A stretch of 64,000 bases of DNA from UBA4416 sp040387475 (GTDB lineage Bacteria > Bacteroidota > Bacteroidia > B-17B0 > Aurantibacillaceae). The position numbers and the translations under genes were made by a program. The notes beneath the pieces were generated by a model. It ran no database searches and was not told the DNA's origin. It worked only from the letters and a program-made list of their open reading frames with translations. How positions within the stretch are numbered: position 1 is the stretch's first letter; each line of letters opens with the position of its first letter. Below are positions 17,155 through 26,474 of the stretch, piece after piece. Where the stretch lies: the NCBI GenBank assembly GCA_040387475.1, contig JAZKDT010000018.1:124001-188000 (forward strand), read 5' to 3'.

Positions 17155-19803
17155 ATTAATACAGTCAAACATATATATTTTTTACTCTTATTATTGTTAA
17201 TAAGTACCACTTCCGTTTTAGCGCAGGACGACCCTAACCCTCGAACCATCAAGATGGTTGATTATCCCAAAATGGGAGAACAACCTAAAGATACATCCTC
17301 ACTACCCCCACTTTCAAAAGTACTAGCTGCCGGCGATACAGTTAAAACAGTTGTGGCTGATTCTCTGGATGACGATGACGATACAGATCCTTTGGACCAT
17401 CCTATCGTTTATAACGCCAGAGATTCCATAAGATACGAAACCAATGGGCAAAAGATCTATTTATTTGGCGATGGCTATGTTAAGTATGAAGACATGGATT
17501 TGAAAGCCGAGGTCATTGAAATTGACAATGAAAAGAACTTAATTACCGCTTACGGTGTAACCGATAGTTTGGGAAAACGAATAGGCAATCCCGTATTTAA
17601 AGATGGAAGTACTGAATTGGCTTCTGACAAAATCATTTACAACCTAAAAACAAAAAAAGGTAAGATCTACAATATCCGGACAAAGGAAGGCGACCTGATA
17701 CTGAAAGGAAGCGAAGTAAAGAAAGACAGCAATAATGTGGTTTATATGAAAAACCTGGAGTGTATTCCATGTCAGTATGAAGATGCCAGAACTATTTTTA
17801 AAGCTAAAAGAGCCAAAATTATCCCTGATGACAAGATCATCACCGGCCCGATGTATTTAGAAATTGGCGGTGTGCCCACTCCCCTGGGATTGCCCTTTGG
17901 CTATTTTCCTAATACAAAAAAAAGGCATTCGGGAATACTCATTCCTTTTTACGGCAACAGTGATGTACTTGGATTTTACTTAAAAGATGGTGGTTTTTAT
18001 TGGGGAATCAATGATCAAACCGATATGATCATCCGTGGCGACATATATACAAACGGCAGTTGGGGATTAAGAACGCTGAATAATTATAACGTTAATTATA
18101 GATTCAACGGAACCCTGGCTTTAGGATACTCTGAATTCAGAAGCGGTGAACGCGAAATTCCGTTAACTTACACTAAGCAAAAGGATATCTCAATTAACTG
18201 GAAGCACATCCAGGATCAAAAGAATAATCCCACCATTCGTTTTAGCAGTGATGTAAATATACTGACCTCGAAATACAATAAGTTTAATGCTCAGAATACG
18301 GGACAGTATTTATCAAATACATTTCAGTCGAATATCAATTTCTCAAAAACCTTCAAAATAGGTACATTGGGAATTAACGCCCGTCATGATCAAAATACTC
18401 AAACCAGGATCATGAATTTATCATTTCCTGAATTAACCTTTAATATCAATCGTTTCTATCCATTCAAAAAAGAAACCCGCATCAAACAAAACCCTATTGA
18501 TAAGATTGGTATCAGTTACCTACTGGAAGCCAGAAATACTTTATCCGGCAAAGACTCCACGATATTTAAAGGAAATATAGCCGACAGTTTAAAATATGGA
18601 TTCAGACACAGTTTGCCAATATCAACTAACATTACATTATTTAAATATTTCACCCTAACGCCTGCGTTGAATTTAAGCGCAGTAATGTATACCAAGACCA
18701 CGCGAAAAGAACTGGATGAGTCAACTAATCAGATCGTAAAAACAACAGATCAAAATTTTAAAACCGGCTATGATGCCAATTTTAATACCTCGTTAACGAC
18801 TAAATTATTTATGGATTATTTGTTTAAGAGTAAGCGGGTCAAACAGATCAGGCATTTATTAATACCAACTCTTGGTTACACATACCGGCCGGATTTTGGT
18901 GAGGAGCAATATGGTTTTTGGAAAGATGTTTTAAGTGATACAACCTACAGGTATAAAAATAAATATTCTATTTTTGAAAACAACCTGTTTGGTGGTCCGG
19001 CACAGGGAATGCAAAACAGCCTGAGCGTAAACCTAAGCAATAACCTGGAAGCAAAAGTTCGTAAAGGAACAGACACCGGTTTTGTATTTAACAAAGTAAC
19101 TATCCTTCAAAACCTGAGTATTGGAGGCGCTTATAATTTTGCTGCAGATAGTTTTCAGATGAGCTTAATAACCATGACAGGGAGAACCAAGATCTGGAAA
19201 TATTTTGACCTGGTATTTGGGTCAACCTTCGACCCTTATCATACAGTAACGCGAACTGCCACAGATATATATGGTGTTGAAACGCTGACGACATACAGAA
19301 CTAAAGATTACCAGTTTACATCGAATGGCAAACTGGTTAAATTTATTATGGGTAACATTGCTATTAATGCAGCCTTCAGTTCTAACATGGTTACTTCTCG
19401 TGCAAAAAAACCCGATCTTACTAATGGTGCCGAAAGAGGCGCGGTGAATACAAATACTGCACAGGCGCAGGAACGATTGCCATGGAATCTTAATATTTAT
19501 TACAATGTTACTTATACCAAAACGTTGAATAAAGTGGTGGATGTACAAACACTTAATTTTAGTGGTGATGTATCGGTAACAAAGTTCTGGAAGTTGGGTG
19601 TTACTAGTGGTTATGATTTCACTAACAGAAATTTAAGTTATACGAGCATTAATGTTTATCGTGATTTGAAATGCTGGGAGGCCCGGATTGATTGGGTTCC
19701 TTTTGGATTCAGAAAAAGCTATAGCTTAACCATTAACCTGAAAACAAGTATGTTAAGCGATGTGAAAATACCGAGGCAAAGACAATGGTATGATAATTTC
19801 TAA
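17155..19803 (+). CDS. LptD-like LPS-assembly outer-membrane protein
   Basis: Putative LptD-type protein that places lipopolysaccharide in the outer leaflet. After the signal peptide comes a low-complexity acidic linker, an OstA/LptA-like beta-jellyroll (about 75-240: YLFGDGYVKYEDMDLKAEVI, ELASDKIIYNLKTKKGKIY), then a large barrel domain to the C-terminus. Two cysteines (LECIPCQYED) sit between jellyroll and barrel. From the TTG at 17194 only a stub (MLISTTSVLAQ) of the signal peptide would be made. In frame upstream, after a stop at 17140, lies NTVKHIYFLLLLLL, the basic and hydrophobic parts of a normal signal peptide, but no ATG, GTG or TTG; ATT at 17155 is the best candidate start. With it the protein is 882 residues. 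Family assignment is good, the start is inference. Confidence 0.8.
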   Translation: MNTVKHIYFLLLLLLISTTSVLAQDDPNPRTIKMVDYPKMGEQPKDTSSLPPLSKVLAAGDTVKTVVADSLDDDDDTDPLDHPIVYNARDSIRYETNGQKIYLFGDGYVKYEDMDLKAEVIEIDNEKNLITAYGVTDSLGKRIGNPVFKDGSTELASDKIIYNLKTKKGKIYNIRTKEGDLILKGSEVKKDSNNVVYMKNLECIPCQYEDARTIFKAKRAKIIPDDKIITGPMYLEIGGVPTPLGLPFGYFPNTKKRHSGILIPFYGNSDVLGFYLKDGGFYWGINDQTDMIIRGDIYTNGSWGLRTLNNYNVNYRFNGTLALGYSEFRSGEREIPLTYTKQKDISINWKHIQDQKNNPTIRFSSDVNILTSKYNKFNAQNTGQYLSNTFQSNINFSKTFKIGTLGINARHDQNTQTRIMNLSFPELTFNINRFYPFKKETRIKQNPIDKIGISYLLEARNTLSGKDSTIFKGNIADSLKYGFRHSLPISTNITLFKYFTLTPALNLSAVMYTKTTRKELDESTNQIVKTTDQNFKTGYDANFNTSLTTKLFMDYLFKSKRVKQIRHLLIPTLGYTYRPDFGEEQYGFWKDVLSDTTYRYKNKYSIFENNLFGGPAQGMQNSLSVNLSNNLEAKVRKGTDTGFVFNKVTILQNLSIGGAYNFAADSFQMSLITMTGRTKIWKYFDLVFGSTFDPYHTVTRTATDIYGVETLTTYRTKDYQFTSNGKLVKFIMGNIAINAAFSSNMVTSRAKKPDLTNGAERGAVNTNTAQAQERLPWNLNIYYNVTYTKTLNKVVDVQTLNFSGDVSVTKFWKLGVTSGYDFTNRNLSYTSINVYRDLKCWEARIDWVPFGFRKSYSLTINLKTSMLSDVKIPRQRQWYDNF

Positions 19804-19819
19804 AAAAATCAGCGAATCG

Positions 19820-20374
19820 TTAATTCCTTGTATGCAGCAGGCTTAATTGTTTTTTTAGCACCTGGTAGAGCTCAGGAGCTTTTTGTGTACCAATACGGTA
19901 TGTAAATCCTGCATTATCTTTTAGCTCAATAAACTCATTACCACTTGTAAAAAAACGAATAATGCCTTTACTGTGCAGGTTGTAAACCGCCCTCCTGAAA
20001 ATATGTTTCTTGTAGCGACTTTTCCGGATATGCGTGATAGTCTCCAAATTGATTTTCACTCTACGAGCCGTCCAAAAACCGTCAATGATGATATAATTAA
20101 CAAACACCTTTGTATGTGTATGTAAAATGAAAGTAAGCATCGCTGAAAAAGACAGGATCAATAAGCCCAGTAAAAAGAATATCTTTCCCGAATTTGGAAT
20201 GTCAAGTGCCGGATAATGACCTATTCTAAAAATGGCTACCTGAACCGGTTTGGGATTCTCGCTCCAGTAATATCCAACAAAGGAAAATAAGGCGATAACT
20301 GTACGCCAGATAATACTGAGCCGGTTGTGGCCCATGTATTGTTTTTCATTAAATAATTGTTGGTCGGATTCCAA
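19820..20374 (-). CDS. Membrane protein of unknown function, PH-like C-terminal part
   Basis: A 184-residue protein that I do not recognise by name. Two membrane segments are visible (about 22-40 and 63-85), with a hydrophilic loop between them, followed by a ~95-residue soluble part of alternating beta pattern (KVFVNYIIIDGFWTARRVKINLETITHIRK ... IIRFFTSGNEFIELKD, shown here in pieces) ending in a helix, which resembles a bacterial PH (bPH) domain. The longest frame starts with TTG at 20374; ATG at 20335 (MGHNRLSIIW) is an alternative that keeps both membrane segments. It converges on the lptD-like gene and borders the minisatellite upstream. Confidence 0.55.
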   Translation of the reverse strand: MESDQQLFNEKQYMGHNRLSIIWRTVIALFSFVGYYWSENPKPVQVAIFRIGHYPALDIPNSGKIFFLLGLLILSFSAMLTFILHTHTKVFVNYIIIDGFWTARRVKINLETITHIRKSRYKKHIFRRAVYNLHSKGIIRFFTSGNEFIELKDNAGFTYRIGTQKAPELYQVLKKQLSLLHTRN

Positions 20375-20461
20375 AGCAAAAAGATACGGTTAATCAAATT
20401 TACAAAAAAATTACGACAAGATCCCGCCTCTCAAAGTGAAACACAGCCGCTACAAACAAAA

Positions 20462-20731
20462 AAACTCACCGCTTTAAATGAAATACTCACCGCTGTAAAC
20501 AAAAACCTCGTCGCGCAAAACAAAAAACTAGCCGCTTCAAATGAAATACTCACCGCTGCAAACAAAAATCTCGTCGCGTAAAACAAAAAACTAACCGCTG
20601 TAAATGAAATACTCACCGCTGTAAACAAAAACCGCGTCGCGCAAAACAAAAAACTAACCGCTGCAAATGAAATACTCACCGCTGTAAACGAAAAATCCGC
20701 CACGCAAAATCAATCTCTCGCTCCGCAATGA
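20462..20731 (+). repeat. Minisatellite: 21-bp repeats in four 63-bp units, heptad-coding
   Basis: Twelve 21-bp repeats form four 63-bp units (20462-20524, 20525-20587, 20588-20650, 20651-20713), each of order A-B-C: A like AAACTAACCGCTGTAAATGA, B like ATACTCACCGCTGTAAACAA, C like AACCTCGTCGCGCAAAACAA. A degenerate copy precedes (about 20441) and a partial copy follows. Since 21 bp is seven codons, one plus-strand frame encodes heptads such as KLTAVNE-ILTAVNK-NLVAQNK with Leu at a fixed position. That frame, open from a TTG at 20357, is broken only by TAA at 20579-20581 (CAA in sister copies) and ends at TGA 20729-20731. The minus strand is also open (FTAVSIS-like heptads). It may be a decayed coiled-coil gene or non-coding satellite. 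Confidence 0.9.
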
Positions 20732-20752
20732 AACGATAAAAACAGGTCGCGG

Positions 20753-21337
20753 TTATTTAAGTTGCATGATAATAAACAATTCTCTTCCTGCCCTGGGCTT
20801 AATAGAATTATAACAAAGCTCCATAATTTTGACGTGGAACTGCTCGGAAAAAAGTCCCTGATACTCTTCTTTATTTCCACCAAAGGGCGGCTTATCGGCA
20901 TTTAAGCTATCATTAAACAGCAGTCCAACCAATTTACCTGTGGGTTTTAATAGCTGCTTCATATGTAATACATATTGTTTTCGTAACTCAGGATCAAGGG
21001 CGCAAAAAAACGTTTGTTCAAGTATAAGATCATACTGCCCTGTATGCTCAAAAAAATCCTCGTGAATCAATCGTTCATTTGGGAAAGAGGGAATGCGCTT
21101 CTTTACATTCGCTAATGGTTCTTGCGCAAAATCGAGTACAGATACATTTTTAAATCCTTGTCCGATTAAGAATTCTGCTTCGTAAGCATTACCGGCCCCG
21201 GGTATCAGTATCGTTAATTCTTTATCATTTAATTGTTCTATATAGGTTTTGAGTGGTAACGAAACGTGCCCAATGTCCCAACCAAAGTCATCATTGGTAT
21301 ATCTGCTGTTCCAATATTGTTCGCTTAGGTCATGCAT
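20753..21337 (-). CDS. TPMT-family SAM-dependent methyltransferase
   Basis: A 194-residue class I methyltransferase of the thiopurine S-methyltransferase type. It begins with the typical SEQYWNSRYTNDDFGWDIGH, has the SAM-binding motif ILIPGAGNAYEAEFL (about 43-57), the acidic residue after strand 2 (VSVLDFA), and DLILEQTFFCALDP (about 104-117), which matches the family's EQTFFCA signature. In bacteria this family methylates small thiol, selenium or tellurium compounds, or other sulfur nucleophiles; the natural substrate is not known here. It is divergent from the UbiA gene. Confidence 0.88.
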   Translation of the reverse strand: MHDLSEQYWNSRYTNDDFGWDIGHVSLPLKTYIEQLNDKELTILIPGAGNAYEAEFLIGQGFKNVSVLDFAQEPLANVKKRIPSFPNERLIHEDFFEHTGQYDLILEQTFFCALDPELRKQYVLHMKQLLKPTGKLVGLLFNDSLNADKPPFGGNKEEYQGLFSEQFHVKIMELCYNSIKPRAGRELFIIMQLK

Positions 21338-21380
21338 GGTGTTTTTTATAAAAATATCCTCTAATTTAACAAATTCTGTC

Positions 21381-21388
21381 TAAATTTG
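21381..21388 (+). promoter_or_regulatory. Candidate -7 element directly before the UbiA start (TAAATTTG)
   Basis: Exact TAnnTTTG match ending 2 bp before the ATG at 21391. If active, the transcript would be leaderless or nearly so. Confidence 0.35.
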
Positions 21389-21390
21389 AG

Positions 21391-22344
21391 ATGTTGCTTA
21401 AAAATCCCTTGATAGCTTTTTTTAAATTGATTCGTGTTGAGAATCTCCTGATTATTGCAGTGACACAAATCTGCATGAAGTATCTGGTATTTTCGCCATT
21501 GAATGATTTTTCAAACTTCACGCCTGCTCTCTTTACCATTTCATTATTAAGTACTTTATTAATTGCCGCGGCTGGTTATATCATTAATGATTATTTTGAT
21601 GTGAAAACAGATAAAATCAATCGCCCGGAAACGGTAGTCATTGACGTTATAATTAAACGTCGTTGGGCAATGATTCTTCACATTGCATTTAATGCGTTAG
21701 GTTTATTGCTGGGGTTATTCCTTGCATTGAAATGTCACACTTTAAAATTGCTTATGTTCCAAATCCTGAGTATTTTATTGCTTTGGTTTTATTCCACGCA
21801 TTTCAAAAAACAATTGCTGATAGGTAATATCGTTGTATCTCTTCTATCCGCCACCATTCCATTAATGCCCATGGCTTATGATTATTATTTAATTGGTGGT
21901 ATAAATCCGCTGATTTCATTGATGGTTGGAGATTACTTAAATACAATTGTCATTATTGTTTTAGGTTATAGTGCGTTCGCTTTTCTTACGTCATTTACAC
22001 GGGAAGTCATCAAGGATATGGAAGATTACAAAGGCGATATCCAAACCGGTGGTAAAACAATGCCTATTGTATGGGGAATGATTACCAGTAAGGTTGTCAC
22101 TTTTTTTCTGATTATTATTACCATTGGGTTGTTACTCCTCGCGAGCTTAAAATTTTATAAAGAAAAACAGTATATCGGGCTGTATTATATATTGGGTATG
22201 ACCATATTACCACTCCTCTTTTTAATGTTTCAAACCATTAGAGCTAAAACCAGTAAAGATTTTAAAATGGCAAGCTTATTGCTTAAATTTATCATGTTAT
22301 TTGGCATCGCTTTCACCTTGATTATCAAAAACATATACGAATAA
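21391..22344 (+). CDS. UbiA-family prenyltransferase
   Basis: Integral membrane prenyltransferase that attaches a polyprenyl chain to an aromatic or glycerol-phosphate acceptor. The 317-residue protein has about eight or nine hydrophobic segments and both Asp-rich motifs that bind Mg-diphosphate: NDYFDVKTDKINRPE (about 65-79) and DMEDYKGDIQTGGKTMP (about 208-224). The second motif (DMEDxxGD) is typical of the geranylgeranylglycerol-phosphate geranylgeranyltransferase-like group common in Bacteroidota, though a menaquinone or haem role cannot be excluded. It lies 36 bp upstream of maf and may be cotranscribed. Confidence 0.9.
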   Translation: MLLKNPLIAFFKLIRVENLLIIAVTQICMKYLVFSPLNDFSNFTPALFTISLLSTLLIAAAGYIINDYFDVKTDKINRPETVVIDVIIKRRWAMILHIAFNALGLLLGLFLALKCHTLKLLMFQILSILLLWFYSTHFKKQLLIGNIVVSLLSATIPLMPMAYDYYLIGGINPLISLMVGDYLNTIVIIVLGYSAFAFLTSFTREVIKDMEDYKGDIQTGGKTMPIVWGMITSKVVTFFLIIITIGLLLLASLKFYKEKQYIGLYYILGMTILPLLFLMFQTIRAKTSKDFKMASLLLKFIMLFGIAFTLIIKNIYE

Positions 22345-22380
22345 TCGTAAAACAGAATACAATTTCCAAAATAATTACAT

Positions 22381-22974
22381 ATGAATAGTATAGAACAACA
22401 CATTAAAGAATTTCCTTACCAGATCATTTTGGGATCCAATTCTCCACGCAGGCAAGAGTTATTGAAAAGTTTGGGTTTTGATTTTTTAAACAAACCTATC
22501 AATGCCGACGAAACTTATCCGGTTGACTTACTGGCAGAAGAAATTCCGTTGTATTTGGCCGAGAAAAAAGCGGATGCGTATCCGGATGATTTGAAAGAAG
22601 AAGAAATTTTAATTACCGCCGACACGATTGTTTGGTGTGATGGGAAAGCCTTTAATAAACCCGCAAATTTTGTAGAAGGAAAAAAAATGCTGGAAGCATT
22701 AAGCGGTAAAATGCACGAGGTATTTACCGGCGTGTGCTTAAAAAGTGGCAACAAACAAACCACGTTTTTTGATGTAAGTAAGGTGTATTTTAAAAAATTA
22801 AAACCCGAAGAAATTGAATACTACCTCATCAATTACAGTCCGTATGACAAGGCCGGGGGCTATGGTGTGCAGGATTGGCTTGGGTACATTGGTATCGACA
22901 AGATAGAGGGCAGTTTTTACAATGTAATGGGTTTACCGGTGAAAGAATTATATGAAGAATTAATGAAGTTTTAA
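22381..22974 (+). CDS. Maf/YhdE-family nucleoside triphosphate pyrophosphatase
   Basis: House-cleaning enzyme that hydrolyses dTTP, UTP or modified nucleotides to the monophosphate. The 197-residue protein starts with the family signature ILGSNSPRRQELLKSLG (about 16-32), carries ITADTIVWCDGKAFNKP (about 80-96) with the catalytic Asp, and the GGYGVQDW / IEGSFYNVMGLPV motifs near the C-terminus (about 159-187). These are all intact. It ends before a strong bidirectional terminator. Confidence 0.94.
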   Translation: MNSIEQHIKEFPYQIILGSNSPRRQELLKSLGFDFLNKPINADETYPVDLLAEEIPLYLAEKKADAYPDDLKEEEILITADTIVWCDGKAFNKPANFVEGKKMLEALSGKMHEVFTGVCLKSGNKQTTFFDVSKVYFKKLKPEEIEYYLINYSPYDKAGGYGVQDWLGYIGIDKIEGSFYNVMGLPVKELYEELMKF

Positions 22975-23020
22975 TTGGCGAACCGGATCAATTTTTTTAG
23001 CCCTTATACTTTTGTAAATA

Positions 23021-23053
23021 AAAAAAGCTGAAGAAATATTCTTCAGCTTTTTT
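23021..23053. terminator. Bidirectional rho-independent terminator
   Basis: Stem 23021-23035 / 23039-23053 (core AGCTGAAGAA) with a 3-nt loop; the outer arms are A6 and T6, so either strand ends in a T run. It lies between maf (+) and the convergent lipoprotein gene (-). Confidence 0.93.
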
Positions 23054-23072
23054 TATTTTGTGGGTTTAAAAA

Positions 23073-23924
23073 CTATTTAGTTACCACTAAATATTTTGAA
23101 GCACTCCAGAATTTATCCGGATTAGTGATCGTGATACTGTTCACCATTTTATCTGTTTTATCCAGTGTATAAGAATCAGAAGGATGAGTGGTTATCATTT
23201 TCATATTTTTACTGTTAACAGGAATAGTAGTTGTTTGCGTGTAATCAATTTGTGTAAACATGCTATTATCAATATTATCAGCCAATTTAGCCGTTCTACC
23301 AATACCTAACAATCCACCTTTTTTATCAATTAAGTTTGATTTTTCAAGATCTTTTGCGGTACCTACAACGTAGTAAGCTTTATGTAGCTCTTCTGTTTTG
23401 CTGTTGATAGTTTGCATTTGAGCCATATTTTGAGTAGCTAATGTATCTACATAAATCTGCAAAATAGTTACCTGTGCACTCAATGTATTTAAACGCTCGT
23501 TTAACTCAGCTAACTCAGCATACTTTTGATTTAACTGGTTATTTAAGATCTCAATTGTTTTTTGCAATTTGGCGTTTTTACCGGCAGAGCTTCCTAATTT
23601 TTTATTTAACTCTTTAATTTTATTGCTATTGGATTCCATTAACTCATTAATGATTTTAATCTCCTCATTAATGCGGTCTTTTTGGTTTGCCTTAATTTCT
23701 TTATCCGAATTTTTAAGGATGATATGTTGTTTGCTTGTCACAACATCCAGATCGTGCTCAATTTCATTAAATGAATTAATGAAGTCGTTAACAGATGCTT
23801 CACGTTCATCTATAACAGACATTAATGAATCTCGTTGACGAACTACGGTTTCATCTTCTTGTGGGTTTTTGCATCCTGTCATTATCACTAAAGCGGTTGC
23901 AGCTATAAACATGTAATTTTTCAT
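23073..23924 (-). CDS. Coiled-coil lipoprotein
   Basis: A 283-residue predicted lipoprotein: signal with lipobox MTGC, lipid-modified Cys18. Residues ~30-175 are almost entirely coiled coil (INEEIKIINELMESNSNKI, LNNQLNQKYAELAELNERL). The C-terminal ~95 residues are globular and begin KAYYVVGTAKDLEKSNLI, with KKGGLLGIGRTAKL following. This layout and the YYVVGTAKxL / GGxxGIGxT pattern recur in Bacteroidota lipoproteins, some named collagen-binding (Cbp1-like) proteins; that name is from memory and says little about this organism. Monocistronic, with the terminator downstream. Confidence 0.7.
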   Translation of the reverse strand: MKNYMFIAATALVIMTGCKNPQEDETVVRQRDSLMSVIDEREASVNDFINSFNEIEHDLDVVTSKQHIILKNSDKEIKANQKDRINEEIKIINELMESNSNKIKELNKKLGSSAGKNAKLQKTIEILNNQLNQKYAELAELNERLNTLSAQVTILQIYVDTLATQNMAQMQTINSKTEELHKAYYVVGTAKDLEKSNLIDKKGGLLGIGRTAKLADNIDNSMFTQIDYTQTTTIPVNSKNMKMITTHPSDSYTLDKTDKMVNSITITNPDKFWSASKYLVVTK

Positions 23925-24085
23925 AATAGTAAGTTTTGAGTTTTTTATGTAAAATTAAAGGTAAAGAAAGCGCCATATAGGCCTTTTCGGTGAAAGCCGA
24001 TAATGAATAGCCAAACCGTTATTTTGTTAGTTTGGTTATTTATCAATCATCTTGCAAAAAGGCGTCGCTTAAGTTACTGAACTAA

Positions 24086-26320
24086 CTAAAACATAATACC
24101 TACAACCAATACATCATCTACCTGGTCATTGTGGCTGCGCCAATTCTCGAATTCATCCTTTAGTAATTTATGCTGCAGAGCGGCCGTTTCTTTGGAATTA
24201 TTTTTAAGAAAGGAGTTTAGATTTTTGTTCTTATATTTTTTATTTAACGATCCTCCAAACTGATCGGCAAAACCGTCAGAGTACAGATATAGTTTATCAT
24301 TTGGCAGCATGTCCAATTCGTAAGTAGTAAAATTTTCCTTATGATCGCTCTTTCCAATAGGCATCCGGTTCACATCACATTCAACAACCTGGTTGTTACG
24401 GATAAATATTGGCTTATTAAATGCTCCGGAATAAAAAACCTTGTTGGTTGATTTATGATAACAAAGTAAAACGCCATCCATACCATCCTTATTAGCTTCA
24501 CTACTCATAGCTTTAGAAAGCGCTGACCTTACGTAATTTAATATATCAGCCGGATCACGCAATCCTTTAATAGCAATTGCTTCATTTAAAAACGACACAT
24601 TTAACAAACTCATAAATGCTCCCGGCACGCCATGACCTGTGCTGTCACAAACGGCAAGGTAAAATAAATCATGTTGTGTTTGCTCATCTTCCACCGTTAC
24701 TGCCCAATAAAAATCACCGCTTACAACATCTTTTGGATTAAAGTATACAAAATGATTGGGAAGGTTTTCATTTAATAATTCCGGATCGGCTAAAACATTT
24801 TCCTGAATCTTTCTGGCATAGTTAATAGAGTCCGTAATTTCTTTTCGCTTTTCTTCCAGCGCATGGTTGGTTGATTTAAGGTTCGAAATTAAAAGTGTGA
24901 TTTTTTGCTGCATATCATTAAAAGATTCGGCGAGCAAACCTATTTCATCTTTATGATACGTTTTAATAAGATTTTGATAATTCCCAATGCTTATTTCTTT
25001 TGCACTCACGGTTAATTCAGAAATGGGTTTTGTTATAAATCCGGCAATGAGTATGGCAATGAGTACCACCGTTATAAATACGATTACGAAACCTATCATC
25101 ATGAAACGTTTCAAAACTTCAATATTTTCATACGCTTCCTTCGTATCAATTTGAGCAACTATGCCCCAGTGTAAACCATTAAAATCAACCGGTGCATATG
25201 AGGTAATCACGTCGGTTCCCCGGTAATCTTTGATTGTATTCGTTGCACTTATTCCTTTTATTGCATCTGTTGTTGCCTTCGTTTCAATTTTAATATTTTT
25301 AAGTGTTGAATGCGTGCGACTGATATAATTAATGTCATTTTCATTATAGTTTAAGTGGCGCAGGGTCTCAAAAAACACTTCAGGATCTTCAATAAAAAAT
25401 CTTGATTGCGAACGTAACATTAACTTATTTCCAAACAAATACACTTCGCCGGTTTTACCTAAACCATTTTCTTCCCAATTTGAATCATAAGTCATTATTT
25501 TATTGATGGTATCAATCGGCAGCCTTAACGCCATCACACCTATATTTTTACCATTTTTGATAATGGGACAGCCCATAAATGACTTTAATAAGTGATTAGC
25601 CGGGAAGTATTCTTTAAAATCAATAACGTCTACGGTTTCCCGGGAACTATATCTTAATTTTTTAAAAAGTTCAGCAAGGTTGGTCTTCAACAGGCTATCT
25701 GTTAGGACATTACCACCCAGCTCACTTAATTTATCATCCGTATAAACAATGTCGCCTGTTTGGGAACTGATCAGCAGCAGTCCGCCGAATTCTGTATGCT
25801 GAACAAAACTTTTAAAAACCGTGTCATAATTTGCCAAAGCATTGGTGTATAAACTTAAAAAAGGATCCTTAACTGATGATAGATTATTATAATTATTTTG
25901 CAAAATCAAAGCCTCTTTATTTTGAGGAAGCGATTGTGAGAACTGGTTTTTATCGATAGCCAGACTCCCCATGGTTTTGATGTATGAACTATAAAAAAAT
26001 GAGTCGCGTAGCTGTTTCAACGTTTTCAAATAAATGCTATCAGGGTGGGCATTCACTTTAACATAATTGTAAGCCTCATCATACTTTTCGAATGCTTCAA
26101 CCGTGCTTTTGTTTTCTCCAATACATATTGCAAGGTTTTTCAAACTATTTAAATAGCGATTAACTTCTAATCTTTTAGTATTACGAATGTTGGTTAATTT
26201 ATTAACGGCCGCTTCTTTAAGAGACTTTTCTGAGATATAATATCCTAAAATTGCGATAATTCCCATCGAAAATAGAGAGAGTAAAAGAAATAGCAAGATT
26301 AACTTTTGTCTTATTTTCAT
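24086..26320 (-). CDS. Membrane receptor with HAMP and SpoIIE-type protein phosphatase domain
   Basis: A 744-residue signalling protein. TM1 (about 8-28) and TM2 (about 403-426) enclose a ~375-residue periplasmic sensor of double-Cache type. A HAMP domain follows (about 428-480: FITKPISELTVSAKEIS, DEIGLLAESFNDMQ), then a short coiled coil (NHALEEKRKEITDSINYARKIQ) and a PPM/SpoIIE phosphatase (about 515-744) with metal-binding Asp residues in VVSGDFYWA, CDSTGHGVPGAFMS, YSDGFADQ and DQVDDVLVV. Such proteins dephosphorylate anti-sigma-factor antagonists or similar partners on an outside signal. No partner-switching kinase or antagonist gene is nearby. Confidence 0.9.
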   Translation of the reverse strand: MKIRQKLILLFLLLSLFSMGIIAILGYYISEKSLKEAAVNKLTNIRNTKRLEVNRYLNSLKNLAICIGENKSTVEAFEKYDEAYNYVKVNAHPDSIYLKTLKQLRDSFFYSSYIKTMGSLAIDKNQFSQSLPQNKEALILQNNYNNLSSVKDPFLSLYTNALANYDTVFKSFVQHTEFGGLLLISSQTGDIVYTDDKLSELGGNVLTDSLLKTNLAELFKKLRYSSRETVDVIDFKEYFPANHLLKSFMGCPIIKNGKNIGVMALRLPIDTINKIMTYDSNWEENGLGKTGEVYLFGNKLMLRSQSRFFIEDPEVFFETLRHLNYNENDINYISRTHSTLKNIKIETKATTDAIKGISATNTIKDYRGTDVITSYAPVDFNGLHWGIVAQIDTKEAYENIEVLKRFMMIGFVIVFITVVLIAILIAGFITKPISELTVSAKEISIGNYQNLIKTYHKDEIGLLAESFNDMQQKITLLISNLKSTNHALEEKRKEITDSINYARKIQENVLADPELLNENLPNHFVYFNPKDVVSGDFYWAVTVEDEQTQHDLFYLAVCDSTGHGVPGAFMSLLNVSFLNEAIAIKGLRDPADILNYVRSALSKAMSSEANKDGMDGVLLCYHKSTNKVFYSGAFNKPIFIRNNQVVECDVNRMPIGKSDHKENFTTYELDMLPNDKLYLYSDGFADQFGGSLNKKYKNKNLNSFLKNNSKETAALQHKLLKDEFENWRSHNDQVDDVLVVGIMF

Positions 26321-26474
26321 TATATGGTAATTATTGGCATGTGTGAACTTATATTTAGGTAATTATATTTCAAACGAATATATAGTTAATCTACTACATG
26401 ACTATCTATTACCGTATTATATTCTATAATACGGTAGATCAACTAACATACAAAGCTTTTGAATCTTTCTTAAA

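Noticed and set aside
20431..20703. Minus-strand frame of 90 residues (FTAVSIS repeats)
   Set aside because: It arises from the 21-bp repeat, is highly repetitive and hydrophobic with no flanking unique domain; recorded as repeat only.
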